From an uncultured Eisenbergiella sp. (GTDB taxonomy: Bacteria > Bacillota > Clostridia > Lachnospirales > Lachnospiraceae), in the NCBI GenBank assembly GCA_910585455.1, contig CAJUEL010000012.1, forward strand, positions 1 through 64,000: 64,000 nt of DNA, written 5' to 3'. Numbering within the stretch: the first letter of the stretch is position 1; each line of letters starts with the position of its first letter. The notes below the pieces were generated by a model, which was not told where the DNA came from, did no database searches, and saw only the letters and a list, made by a program, of their open reading frames with translations. Positions 9,028-16,838 of this stretch are shown in pieces. The translations under genes were made by a program, and so were the position numbers.

Positions 9028-9396
9028 ATGTACGAGGTTCATTTTTATCAGGATGCTAACGGCAATCAGCCGGTCAGAGAATACCTTGATAAGTTGGAAG
9101 AAAAATCCTTAAAAAGCAAAGATGCCAGAATAAAATATAATAAAATTGACCAGTATATCGGAATACTAATGGAACATGGGACAGCGGCGGGAGAACCGTA
9201 TGTAAAGCATTTGGATGGGGATATTTGGGAACTACGTCCGTTAAGAGACAGGATTTTATTTTTTGCATGGGACGGGAATTCCTTTATCTTGTTAAGCTAT
9301 TTTATGAAGAGCACACAAAAGACGCCTAAAAGAGAGATTGAAAAGGCGAAAAGGTTGATGGAAGATTTCAGGGAAAGGAGCAGGGAAGATGGATAA
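9028..9396 (+). CDS. higB: HigB-type toxin (RelE/Gp49-like)
   Basis: A 122-residue protein of the phage-derived Gp49-like/HigB family (RelE/ParE superfamily mRNA interferases). Diagnostic segments are YEVHFYQDANGNQPVREYL at the N-terminus, GEPYVKHLDGDIWELRPLRD in the centre and ILFFAWDGNSFILLSYFMKS near the end. The toxin would cleave ribosome-bound mRNA when HigA is lost. It has a good AAAGGAGAT site and overlaps higA by 8 bp. Toxin-first order is typical of HigBA. AT-rich composition suggests acquisition. Confidence 0.88.
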   Translation: MYEVHFYQDANGNQPVREYLDKLEEKSLKSKDARIKYNKIDQYIGILMEHGTAAGEPYVKHLDGDIWELRPLRDRILFFAWDGNSFILLSYFMKSTQKTPKREIEKAKRLMEDFRERSREDG

Positions 9397-9694
9397 TTTA
9401 AAGAAAATTTCCCCAGTGGGAGAAAGTTGGGGCGAATACAGAAAGAAGCATTATACGGCAGAAGAAATTGCCGAAAATGATTTAATGGTTAAGTTAGTTG
9501 GAGAAGTAATAAGAACGAGAAAGGAAAAGCATATATCGCAAAGGGAATTGGAGAATATGACAGGGATTAAGCAGTCTGTGATTGCAAGAATGGAAAGCGG
9601 AAAAACAGACCCTCAGTTATCAACAGTTTTAAAACTGCTGGTATCTATGGGGAAAACACTTACAATCGTTCCCTTGGAACTGTCTGAAAAATAG
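9389..9694 (+). CDS. higA: HigA-type antitoxin (XRE family)
   Basis: A 101-residue Cro/C1-type helix-turn-helix protein. The HTH spans about residues 45-75 (SQRELENMTGIKQSVIARME, then SGKTDPQLSTVLKLL). The N-terminal part (WGEYRKKHYTAEEIAEND) is the segment usual in antitoxins paired with Gp49-like toxins. It should neutralise HigB and repress the operon through the palindrome at 8980-9003. It overlaps higB by 8 bp. Confidence 0.88.
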   Translation: MDNLKKISPVGESWGEYRKKHYTAEEIAENDLMVKLVGEVIRTRKEKHISQRELENMTGIKQSVIARMESGKTDPQLSTVLKLLVSMGKTLTIVPLELSEK

Positions 9695-9787
9695 AACTGA
9701 AAAAGCAGGAAAACAAGGTGTATAATCCCTATAAGTTCCTAAAAGTGCATGTTAGAGCATAACCGATAAACAAAGAGAAGTGATTCG

Positions 9788-9827
9788 CAAATATCCGCCA
9801 TATCAGTGAAGATATGGCGGATATTTG
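9788..9827. terminator. Bidirectional-looking terminator hairpin after higA
   Basis: A 17-bp perfect inverted repeat, CAAATATCCGCCATATC (9788-9804) and GATATGGCGGATATTTG (811-827 of the same kilobase), with a 6-nt loop. It separates the higBA operon from the padR operon. The remainder of the 9695-10000 gap holds only the padR promoter region. Confidence 0.6.
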
Positions 9828-9877
9828 TATCTTCTTCATATTTAGAAAATCTTTCGGAAAAATTCCACATTTCCTTG

Positions 9878-9941
9878 TTGACAAATAATATTATATGGCA
9901 TATATTATATTCAGAAACAATATTATAGATCATATAATATT
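9878..9941 (+). promoter_or_regulatory. padR operon promoter and putative PadR operators
   Basis: TTGACA (9878-9883), a 17-bp spacer and TATATT (9901-9906) match consensus. TATATGGCATATA lies in and around the -10, and AATATTATA/TATAATATT (9919-9941, 5-nt loop) lies just downstream. Such AT-rich dyads around the start site are plausible PadR binding sites for autoregulation. Confidence 0.6.
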
Positions 9942-10000
9942 ATAAAACATGACCGGCGTAAAGGCCGGGACCCGTACGGGGAGGAAAGGAGCGTGTGCAG

Positions 10001-10324
10001 ATGGTATTCAATACGGGAGCGGCGCTGTTGGACGCGATTGTTTTGGCGGTTGTATCCCGGGACGCAGACGGAACCTACGGATACAAGATCACGCAGGAGG
10101 TCAGACAGGTGATTGATCTGTCGGAATCCACTCTGTATCCGGTTCTGCGGCGGCTGTTAAAGGATGAGTGCCTTGAGGTCTACGACATGGAGTGCGCGGG
10201 ACGGAACCGGCGATATTATAAGCTGACGCCGCGGGGAAACGCGCAGCTTCATCTGTATGAAGCGGAATGGAAGAAGTATTCCGAGAAAATAACGGGCATG
10301 TTTGAGGGAGGATGCGGTAAATGA
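10001..10324 (+). CDS. PadR family transcriptional regulator
   Basis: A 107-residue winged-helix regulator of the PadR family. Typical blocks are LDAIVLAVVS, DGTYGYKITQEVRQVIDLSESTLYPVLRRL and YDMECAGRNRRYYKLTPRG. Start at ATG 10001, 9 bases after AAAGGAG; an upstream GTG at 9995 is less likely. It overlaps the following DUF1700 gene by ATGA. PadR genes followed by DUF1700 and DUF4097 genes are a standard Firmicute arrangement for a membrane-associated envelope-stress module. It probably represses its own promoter. Confidence 0.92.
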   Translation: MVFNTGAALLDAIVLAVVSRDADGTYGYKITQEVRQVIDLSESTLYPVLRRLLKDECLEVYDMECAGRNRRYYKLTPRGNAQLHLYEAEWKKYSEKITGMFEGGCGK

Positions 10325-11319
10325 ACAGAATCGATTTTATGATCAGGCTTTCAGCCATGCTGTCCGACCTGCCCACGGCGGAACGGGAGGAAGCGATCCA
10401 GTATTACGAGGATTATCTGAATGATGCCGGCGTGGAAAATGAAGAAGAGGTGCTGGCAGCGCTGGGAACGCCGGAGGAGCTGGCGGCGTCGATCCGGGAA
10501 GGGCTCAAGGAAGGGAACGAGCAGCGGGGCGAGTTTTCGGAAAACGGTTTTTTTGAAAAGGGAGAAAGGCTGGAAAACGAAGTGGCGCGCCGGGATGCCA
10601 TGCAGGATCAGGAAAGTGCTGCGCCGGATGCCCAGACTGGCGCTACAGCGGATGGAAGAGGCAGAAGCGCGGACTTTCGCGGACAGAAGGAAGCGCAGCG
10701 GGAGGCGTATGAGAATGCCGGCGGCAAAAGCGACAGCGGAGCGTTCAGCGCCGGAACCGGTTATGACGGTGGGAAGGGCGCCGGAACCGGTGCTGACGGA
10801 GGAGCGGGCTTCGGGACCGGGAACGGTTATGAAAGCGGAAATGCCCGGCAGACGGCGGGGGCGGGGTACGGTCCCTCTTACGGAGCACATCGTCCCGGCG
10901 GGCGGGAAGGGTCTCTGCATGAGAGATACCGCAGCAGACAGAAAGGGAACACGAGCGCGTTGTTCGTTCTTGTTGCCATTCTGGCAGCGCCGGTGGTCCT
11001 TCCCCTCCTGTTCGCCTTTGGTGTGGTGGCGCTGGTGATGATATTTGTGGTAGTGCTTGTGGCGGCTATATTCCTTTTTACAGGCGTGATTTGTGTGATA
11101 GCGGGTATTGCGACGCTCATTGAGGCGTTTAGCAAGCTGTTCTTATACCCGGCGGGGGCCGTGCTGATCATCGGCATCAGTCTGATGGTGATCGGATTCG
11201 GCGTTTTGTTCACCGTTGCGGTTGGCGGACTGGCCGGGAAGCTTCTGCCGAAAATGTGCAGGGGGCTGGTAAATGGGATAGGAGGATTGTTTCGCAGAAA
11301 AGGAGGCAGGATGGCATGA
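10321..11319 (+). CDS. DUF1700 (HAAS-domain) membrane protein
   Basis: A 332-residue protein with three parts. Residues 1-65 form the helical HAAS/DUF1700 domain (LPTAEREEAIQYYEDYLNDA, then LGTPEELAASIREGL). Residues 65-205 are a long low-complexity, Gly-rich linker with repeated GTG and AGYG-like units. Residues about 210-325 contain several hydrophobic segments. HAAS domains are often placed next to PadR and DUF4097 proteins and are thought to connect regulation to the membrane. It overlaps padR (ATGA) and the DUF4097 gene (ATGA at 11316-11319). Confidence 0.85.
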   Translation: MNRIDFMIRLSAMLSDLPTAEREEAIQYYEDYLNDAGVENEEEVLAALGTPEELAASIREGLKEGNEQRGEFSENGFFEKGERLENEVARRDAMQDQESAAPDAQTGATADGRGRSADFRGQKEAQREAYENAGGKSDSGAFSAGTGYDGGKGAGTGADGGAGFGTGNGYESGNARQTAGAGYGPSYGAHRPGGREGSLHERYRSRQKGNTSALFVLVAILAAPVVLPLLFAFGVVALVMIFVVVLVAAIFLFTGVICVIAGIATLIEAFSKLFLYPAGAVLIIGISLMVIGFGVLFTVAVGGLAGKLLPKMCRGLVNGIGGLFRRKGGRMA

Positions 11320-12359
11320 AGAAAAGGACACAGATCATCGTGTTGGCTGCCGCAGTCTGCATTGCGCTGGGCGGTGTGCTGATGGGAGCAGGCGTGGCGG
11401 CGGGCGGTCGGGAACAGATCGCCGCAGGGCACTTCGTGTTTGTGAATGGACGGGGAGCAGAGCAGATGGTAGAACGGCTTTGGGAGGAAGACGGTTGGCA
11501 TCATGATGTGCATATCACCCGCAGCGCCAGTGATATACCGGATATACCGGATATTCCTGATGTGCCGGATGTCCCTGATGTGCCGGATGTTTCCGATATC
11601 GGCGGCGTTTGGAAGGGGCAGGAGGAAGAGAGCGGACAGGAGGTGTTAAGCGGCGATTTCGAGCGGACCATTACTGTCGGCGGCACACCACAGAATCTGA
11701 AGGTTACGCTGGGCGTCCACAGCCTGAGCATCGTGGAATCGGATGAGGAACGGCTCTTTCTGGCAGGAGAAAACTGCGACCGGGTCCAGTGCTATGTGAA
11801 AAAGGATACGCTCTACATCAAGGATGTGGGGAAGAATAAAAAGTATAAGAATGTGAACAGCCGGACCCTCACGCTCTTTGTGCCGGAGGAAGCAGTTTGG
11901 GAGGAAGCCGAAATCAATGCGGAGCTGGGCTCGGTGGAGATCGACAGACTGGATGGGAGAAAAGTGGAGCTGGATGCGGATCTGGGACAGATTACCATCG
12001 ATACTCTGTACGCCGGCAAGCTGGAAATTGATGCGGACCTGGGTGGCGTAGAGGTGAGCGATGGGTACGCAGAGACGGCAGAATTTTCCGCAAGCATGGG
12101 AAGCATTCAATATACCGGTATGCTGGGAAGCGATGTAGAGGCCGAAGCGGAAATGGGAAGCATTGAGATGAACCTGTCTCAGGCGGAATCTGACTTTGAC
12201 TTTGAAATCAATGCGAGCATGGGAAGCATTGAGGTGAACGGAGTGGATAATTCTTACAGCTATTCCGGTATGGATAAGAAGAAAAAAATCAATAACGGCG
12301 CCGGACGGAAAATGGAGCTGGAGACTTCCATGGGCAGTATTGTAATTTTCTTTGAATAG
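11316..12359 (+). CDS. DUF4097 family surface/envelope protein
   Basis: A 347-residue protein with an N-terminal signal anchor (KKRTQIIVLAAAVCIALGGVLM). An acidic Pro-Asp repeat follows (residues about 73-96, DNA 11532-11603). The C-terminal DUF4097 region (about 130-347) is a beta-solenoid-like repeat: successive strands carry ELGSVEID, DLGQITID, DLGGVEVS, SMGSIQYT, EMGSIEMN and SMGSIEVN. Family function is unknown; members are proposed as adhesin-like or stress-sensing extracellular modules. ATG at 11316 lies 9 bases after AGGAGG and overlaps the DUF1700 stop. Confidence 0.85.
   Translation: MKKRTQIIVLAAAVCIALGGVLMGAGVAAGGREQIAAGHFVFVNGRGAEQMVERLWEEDGWHHDVHITRSASDIPDIPDIPDVPDVPDVPDVSDIGGVWKGQEEESGQEVLSGDFERTITVGGTPQNLKVTLGVHSLSIVESDEERLFLAGENCDRVQCYVKKDTLYIKDVGKNKKYKNVNSRTLTLFVPEEAVWEEAEINAELGSVEIDRLDGRKVELDADLGQITIDTLYAGKLEIDADLGGVEVSDGYAETAEFSASMGSIQYTGMLGSDVEAEAEMGSIEMNLSQAESDFDFEINASMGSIEVNGVDNSYSYSGMDKKKKINNGAGRKMELETSMGSIVIFFE
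11532..11603 (+). repeat. 9-bp tandem repeats encoding Asp-(Ile/Val)-Pro
   Basis: Eight degenerate 9-bp units such as GATATACCG and GATGTGCCG lie in phase with the DUF4097 frame. They encode a D-(I/V)-P repeat just outside the membrane anchor. Such short-unit arrays can change copy number by slippage without shifting frame. Confidence 0.75.
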
Positions 12360-12475
12360 GGGTAAAATAATGATATTGGGAAAAGCGGATGTGCGGCGGT
12401 CGTTATGAAGACCGGTCTGCAGGCAGACCGCATAGCGGATTTCATGGGCAATTGGCATAAAAGGAGGATAAGTAA

Positions 12476-12685
12476 ATGAGCAGTAAACGGTTAATGCGTT
12501 CCACATCAAACAGAATGGTCTGCGGCGTATGCGGCGGACTGGGAATTTATACGGGGATTGACCCTACCGTGATCCGGGTATTGTATGTGATCATCAGCCT
12601 GATCGCGGGGGCGGGTTTTCTGGGATTGATTCTGTATTTCATTCTCGCGGTGATCATTCCGGAGGATGACGGAATCGTGGACTGA
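12476..12685 (+). CDS. PspC domain protein
   Basis: A 69-residue PspC-type membrane protein. It opens with KRLMRSTSNRMVCGVCGGL followed by IYTGIDPTVIRVLYVI, the diagnostic PspC pattern, then a transmembrane helix (LIAGAGFLGLILYFILAVIIP) and a short acidic tail. PspC proteins respond to membrane stress. The ribosome site is AGGAGG with good spacing. It follows the PadR/DUF1700/DUF4097 genes and is closed by a terminator at 12707-12732, so it likely ends that operon. Confidence 0.93.
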   Translation: MSSKRLMRSTSNRMVCGVCGGLGIYTGIDPTVIRVLYVIISLIAGAGFLGLILYFILAVIIPEDDGIVD

Positions 12686-12706
12686 TGGAGGATATGGGAA
12701 CAGGAG

Positions 12707-12732
12707 GGACCGCTTTTTGGGCGGTCCTTTTT
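12707..12732 (+). terminator. Rho-independent terminator after pspC
   Basis: GGACCGC (12707-12713) and GCGGTCC (12721-12727) around TTTTTGG, followed by five T. Confidence 0.88.
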
Positions 12733-12769
12733 CCCGTAGGAGAAAAACGGATTTTCGCGTGCGGCAAGC

Positions 12770-12804
12770 GCCAGGAAACGACAGGCTTTTTGCCGTTTCC
12801 TGGC
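12770..12804. repeat. Intergenic hairpin element, copy 2
   Basis: GCCAGGAAACG (12770-12780) pairs with CGTTTCCTGGC (12794-12804). The 31-nt core is the same as in copy 1 (5746-5784) except for a two-base change in the loop, and the flanking stem bases have co-varied (TTAC/GTAA there, GC/GC here). Confidence 0.7.
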
Positions 12805-12849
12805 ATGTGACCATAAACGGCATGGTCCGCATCATATAGAGGAAAGAAT

Positions 12850-14001
12850 ATGGAGCGAAGAAATCTGAAAGGCGTATACGCCAGATTGCTTGAAAACTAT
12901 CGGCAGCGCGCCTACTGGACAAAGAAGTGGGAAATTACCTGGAAAAATACGCTGATGACGGCGGCGATCTTAATCGGCGTGACGCTGGTGGCGTGGCTTT
13001 ATCACAGACTGTCAGCGGGCACGGTCAATATTATGATGTTTTACGTGATCGCACTGATTTTCATTCCCCGTTTTACGGAAGGCTATGTGCCGGGCATCGT
13101 ATCCGCCATGGTCAGCGTGGGCTGCGTTAATTTTTTATTCACCGAACCGTATTTTAAATGGGATTTCAGCAGGGAGGGCTATCCGGTCACTTTTTTTTGC
13201 ATGATCGTGATCGCTGTGGCGGTCAGCGCGGTCACTTCCTACACGAAGGAACAGTCCCAGGTGCTGGCGCGGCAGGAAAAACAGCTCATGGAGGCGGATA
13301 AGGAAAAAATGCGCGCCAATCTCTTGCGTGCGGTTTCCCACGACCTGCGCACACCGCTGACGGGAATTATCGGCGCGAGCAGCTCCTATCTGGAAAACGA
13401 ACCTTTTTTATCGGATGAAAAAAAGAGGAGCATGGTGCGCCACATCCGGGAGGATGCCAACTGGCTGCTCAACATGGTGGAAAATCTGCTGACCGTGACG
13501 CGCATCCAGTCAGGGGATACCAATGTCAACAAATCCATGGAGCCGGTGGAGGAGGTGCTCTCCGAGTCGGTGCGCAGGGTGAAGAAGCGGATTCCTGGCG
13601 CGAAGGTGAAGGTTTTTTTGCCTGAGGAATTCGTTATGCTGCCTATGGATGCCATGCTGATCGAGCAGGTGCTGATCAACCTGATGGAGAACGCCGTTTT
13701 CCATGCGGATTCCGACAGGGAGATTGAGGTGTACGCGAAGGCTGGGCAGGATGAGGTGACTTTTTTTGTAAAGGACTATGGTCCCGGCATCGCTCTGGAC
13801 CGTCTGGAGAGCATTTTTGACGGGGAATCCCAGACAGGCAGCCGGGAGTCGGACAGCTACCGGGGAATGGGGATCGGCCTGTCCATCTGTAAGACGATCA
13901 TCGCCGCTCACAGCGGGAGGATCTGGGCGCAAAATCATGAAAAGGGCGCGCTTTTGGCGTTTGCGCTGCCCATCGACAACGGAGGAGAGCATGCCGAATA
14001 A
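12850..14001 (+). CDS. Sensor histidine kinase, KdpD C-terminal-like
   Basis: A 383-residue kinase. Residues about 35-125 hold four transmembrane helices of the DUF4118 type found in KdpD. The HisKA box is AVSHDLRTPLTGIIGASS with phospho-acceptor His164. The ATPase domain carries the N box LIEQVLINLMENAVFHA, G1 VKDYGPGI and G2 GMGIGLSICKTIIAAHSG. The N-terminal KdpD sensor and UspA domains are absent, so it corresponds to the membrane-plus-kinase half of KdpD. It overlaps the response regulator by 11 bp. No kdpFABC genes are present in the window, so its target is uncertain. Confidence 0.9.
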   Translation: MERRNLKGVYARLLENYRQRAYWTKKWEITWKNTLMTAAILIGVTLVAWLYHRLSAGTVNIMMFYVIALIFIPRFTEGYVPGIVSAMVSVGCVNFLFTEPYFKWDFSREGYPVTFFCMIVIAVAVSAVTSYTKEQSQVLARQEKQLMEADKEKMRANLLRAVSHDLRTPLTGIIGASSSYLENEPFLSDEKKRSMVRHIREDANWLLNMVENLLTVTRIQSGDTNVNKSMEPVEEVLSESVRRVKKRIPGAKVKVFLPEEFVMLPMDAMLIEQVLINLMENAVFHADSDREIEVYAKAGQDEVTFFVKDYGPGIALDRLESIFDGESQTGSRESDSYRGMGIGLSICKTIIAAHSGRIWAQNHEKGALLAFALPIDNGGEHAE

Positions 14002-14692
14002 GGGAACGATTCTGATCATTGAGGATGAGGAAAATATCCGGGACTTCATCAGCACCAGCCTGCGGGCGCAGAATTATAAGACGGTGGACGCCAAAACGGC
14101 GGCGGAGGGGATGACGCTGGCGGCTTCCTTATGTCCGGATGTCATTTTGCTGGACCTGGGGCTGCCGGACATGGACGGCATAGAGGTGATTAAAAGCGTG
14201 CGCGCCTGGTCCATGCTGCCCATTTTGGTCATTTCGGCGAGAAGCCGGGAAAAGGAGAAGGTGGAGGCGCTGGACCTGGGGGCGGACGATTATATCACCA
14301 AGCCCTTCGGCCCGTCAGAGCTGCTGGCGCGCATCCGCACGGCGATGCGGCACGGAGCGGTAGCGGCAGGACATGGCGCTCCCTCCCAGATTTTCACGAC
14401 GGGCGGTCTGCAGATCGATTTCGGGAAGCGGCTTGTCCGGGTGGATGGCGCAGAGGTACACCTGACGCAGGTGGAGTATAAGATCGTTGCGCTGTTAGCG
14501 CAGAATGCCGGACAGGTGTTGACCTATGACGCGATCATTTCTCATGTGTGGGGCCCCTATATGGACGATAATAACCGGATCCTGCGGGTGAATATGGCGA
14601 ATATCCGGCGGAAGCTGGAAAAAAATCCGGCGGAGCCCCAGTATATCAACACGGAAATCGGAGTCGGCTACCGCATGGCAGAAGAGCTGTGA
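13991..14692 (+). CDS. Response regulator, KdpE/OmpR family
   Basis: A 233-residue OmpR-class regulator. The receiver domain (about 1-120) has the acidic pair in IIEDEENIRDF, the phospho-Asp in VILLDLGLPDMDG and the switch lysine in GADDYITKPFG. The C-terminal winged helix (about 135-230) includes LTQVEYKIVALLAQNAGQVLTYD and RILRVNMANIRRKLE. It is the cognate partner of the upstream KdpD-like kinase, whose 3' end it overlaps. ATG at 13991 follows GGAGGAG. A longer upstream frame is just coding overlap with the kinase. Confidence 0.93.
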   Translation: MPNKGTILIIEDEENIRDFISTSLRAQNYKTVDAKTAAEGMTLAASLCPDVILLDLGLPDMDGIEVIKSVRAWSMLPILVISARSREKEKVEALDLGADDYITKPFGPSELLARIRTAMRHGAVAAGHGAPSQIFTTGGLQIDFGKRLVRVDGAEVHLTQVEYKIVALLAQNAGQVLTYDAIISHVWGPYMDDNNRILRVNMANIRRKLEKNPAEPQYINTEIGVGYRMAEEL

Positions 14693-14714
14693 ATGCAACG
14701 ATCTCAAAAGGTTT

Positions 14715-15584
14715 TTAAAGGCGCGTCAGTGTATCCAGGTAATTTTCAAAGCATACGCCGTCCGGTTCCGGGATGTTGAGTTCATCGGAGCCCCGGATGC
14801 ACAGACCGATGAAATCCGCAGCCTTTTTGACGGAATCGGGAAAGGGGATGCCCAAAACGGCGCCTGCCGCCAGGATGGACGCGAAAATGTCGCCCGTGCC
14901 GTGGCGGGAAGGCCCCGCCATGGGGGTGACGGTGCGCATGGTCCGGATCGTGCCGTCCGCGGGCTGCTGCTCGGATATGAAGTTTAAAAAATCGTCATAG
15001 CAGCCCTGGGCAGATTTCTGCCGCAGCCCCGTGATCGCGACCTTTTTGGGACCCATGGCGTGCAGGTCACTGCACAGCCGCTGCAGCTCGTCCTCCCGCC
15101 AGCAGCAGTCCTGGTATTGCCTGCCGGTCAGGATACAGCCCTCTGTGATATTGGGGGTGATGAGGTCGGCGAGCGAGACCAGCTCTGCCAAAGCGTCGCA
15201 ATGGGCCTGTGTGACGGTTTTGTAGGTTTTTCCGTGGTCTCCCATGACCGGGTCTATGAGCACGATGGGATTTCCCTTTTGCCGCTGTCTCAAAATGAAG
15301 GAAGAGACGATGGGAATCTGCTCCTTTTCTCCCAGAAATCCGCAATAAATGCCGTCAAAAACAAGCCCAAGGGCGTCCCAGTGGGCGAGATAGTCTTCCA
15401 TCTGCTGCGTGAAGTCCATTTTGTAGTGGGAAGAAAAGCCGGTGTGATTGGAGAAGATGGCGGTGGGAACAGGGCATGCCTGCACCCGCATGGCGCTGAT
15501 GATGGGCAGCGCTTCCGTGGTGGAGCAGCGCCCGTAGCCTGCGAAGCTGTTGATCACTGCGATTTTGGGAGGAATTCGATTCAT
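14715..15584 (-). CDS. pdxY: Pyridoxal/pyridoxamine kinase
   Basis: A 289-residue ribokinase-fold kinase that phosphorylates B6 vitamers. Evidence: N-terminal IAVINSFAGYGRCSTTEALPIISAM, then VLIDPVMGDHGKTY, LADLITPNITEGCILTG, and the anion-hole/catalytic RHGTGDIFASILAAGAVLG near the C-terminus. Start is ATG at 15584 behind AAAGGAGC; the frame is open further upstream but that part lies over the transporter gene. It is read with the upstream ECF substrate subunit (78 bp away), which points to vitamin B6 uptake and trapping. PdxK versus PdxY cannot be separated by eye. Confidence 0.85.
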   Translation of the reverse strand: MNRIPPKIAVINSFAGYGRCSTTEALPIISAMRVQACPVPTAIFSNHTGFSSHYKMDFTQQMEDYLAHWDALGLVFDGIYCGFLGEKEQIPIVSSFILRQRQKGNPIVLIDPVMGDHGKTYKTVTQAHCDALAELVSLADLITPNITEGCILTGRQYQDCCWREDELQRLCSDLHAMGPKKVAITGLRQKSAQGCYDDFLNFISEQQPADGTIRTMRTVTPMAGPSRHGTGDIFASILAAGAVLGIPFPDSVKKAADFIGLCIRGSDELNIPEPDGVCFENYLDTLTRL

Positions 15585-15661
15585 GTAATAGCTCCTTTGG
15601 CGGCTGTCCGCAGGCGCAGGACAGCGTCCGGAAACGCTATCCTGTACCGGTAAACAGCTGC

Positions 15662-16273
15662 TTATCCTTTTTGAATCATTGTACTCCCTTTTTTCTGATT
15701 CGTAAAGAAGAGACCGGATTTTTTCAGCGCGGGCAGCAGCGCCACATACACCAGAACGGATACGATGGTGGAGGTGACAGCGTTGATGCCGGTGGAGGTG
15801 ATGTTCCACGCCAGCGTGACCTCGGCGGCGGGCTTTCCGATGATATAGAGCTTATAAAAATAGCCGATCAGCGGGTCGAAAATCACATTGAACATGAGCC
15901 CGCCTGCGGCGGCAAGGGTCGCCCACTTTGTGATCTCCTTTTTGTCGGTCTTTTCGGTGATGTGCCCCAGATTGTGGGCGATCAGACCGGTGATCAGACC
16001 GATGCAGAGCTTTAACAGGAAGGTTTTCGGCGCATAAATGACATAGACGGGGTCCAGCAGGTCGCCGATGGTCATGCCCAGCGCGCCGCCGATGCCGCCA
16101 AGGGGTCCGCCGAGAATCAGCGCGCCCAGCACGCACACCGCGTTGCCCAGATGGATCGAGGTCGCGTCGCCGCCCGGAAGCGGGATCTTTACCTGTAAAA
16201 AGGTGAATACCACATAGGAAAGCGCCGCGAAAACGCCGGTCATGACGAGTTTCTGAATATGTTCGTTTCTCAT
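15662..16273 (-). CDS. ECF transporter S component, probably B6-related
   Basis: A 203-residue, six-helix membrane protein of the ECF substrate-binding (S component) type: ATSIHLGNAVCVLGALILGGPLGGIGGALGMTIGDLLDP with a conserved Gly-rich membrane segment. S components bind a vitamin and work with shared EcfA/A'/T subunits, none of which is in this window. Direct linkage to a pyridoxal kinase suggests pyridoxine or pyridoxal as substrate (PdxU2/HmpT-like group); thiamine precursors are the alternative. Start ATG at 16273 follows AGGAGG. Confidence 0.85.
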   Translation of the reverse strand: MRNEHIQKLVMTGVFAALSYVVFTFLQVKIPLPGGDATSIHLGNAVCVLGALILGGPLGGIGGALGMTIGDLLDPVYVIYAPKTFLLKLCIGLITGLIAHNLGHITEKTDKKEITKWATLAAAGGLMFNVIFDPLIGYFYKLYIIGKPAAEVTLAWNITSTGINAVTSTIVSVLVYVALLPALKKSGLFFTNQKKGSTMIQKG

Positions 16274-16287
16274 AAAAGATACCTCCT

Positions 16288-16310
16288 GCCCGTTTTGGCG
16301 GGCTTTTTTT
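16288..16310. promoter_or_regulatory. Hairpin abutting the ECF gene ribosome site
   Basis: GCCCG (16288-16292) and CGGGC (16299-16303) with seven T after it on the plus strand. Read on the minus strand, it is a small stem directly upstream of the AGGAGG of the transporter gene, so it could tune translation. Read on the plus strand, it resembles a short terminator. Confidence 0.4.
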
Positions 16311-16362
16311 GTATAGTCAGCAGCGGGTATTGCTGTCCTGCTGCAGGCAAAGAAATGGTGAC

Positions 16363-16624
16363 AGTTCAGGCAAGTCTGAACTATTATAAGAATCCTGTGT
16401 TTCAGGATTCTTTATGCTTGCTATTCTTCGGCTGCGCAACCGGATTTATTCCCAGTATACGCAAAAGTGGCATGATTAAAAGTGCCACTTTATTACTTTT
16501 TGAGCATACCAGTTTGAAAGCTTTTATTCCCGCGAGCAATGAGGAAAATAGCCATGCTTGCATGGCTATTTGACGAATGCCGCGAGGGTCAATCCCCCGC
16601 CCCAGGGGGCGGGGATTGACCCTC
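16363..16624. repeat. Array of five hairpins in a 560-bp gene-free gap
   Basis: Five separate inverted repeats follow each other. They are AGTTCAG/CTGAACT (16363-16382), AAGAATCCTG/CAGGATTCTT (16388-16412), AAAGTGGCA/TGCCACTTT (16464-16491), AAATAGCCATGC/GCATGGCTATTT (16546-16571, 2-nt loop) and a very stable GC-rich stem (16584-16624, GAGGGTCAATCCCC with GGGGATTGACCCTC). None has a convincing T tract. No ORF is supported here. It could be a structured non-coding RNA or an accumulation of repeat elements. Confidence 0.55.
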
Positions 16625-16838
16625 ATCGGAAGAGAGAAAATAGTCGTTTCTGCACAGTTTTCATCCTGTTTCCGTGAAGAAAGAATAGGAAAATACCATT
16701 ACAATAGTCTTAGACGGTGAAGCATTCCGGCATGAAAAACCGTGGCATGTGCCGCGTCCTTGCCGTAGCTGTTCAGACAGCTTTGAACGGTTACCCTTTG
16801 CCGGACCGTATGACAGAAAGGAAGGGGCAGTACGTAAG

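Noticed and set aside
14715..16273. TPP- or FMN-type riboswitch upstream of the ECF/pyridoxal kinase genes
   Set aside because: No conserved riboswitch core could be recognised in the upstream 16274-16400 region; only a short stem beside the ribosome site is present.
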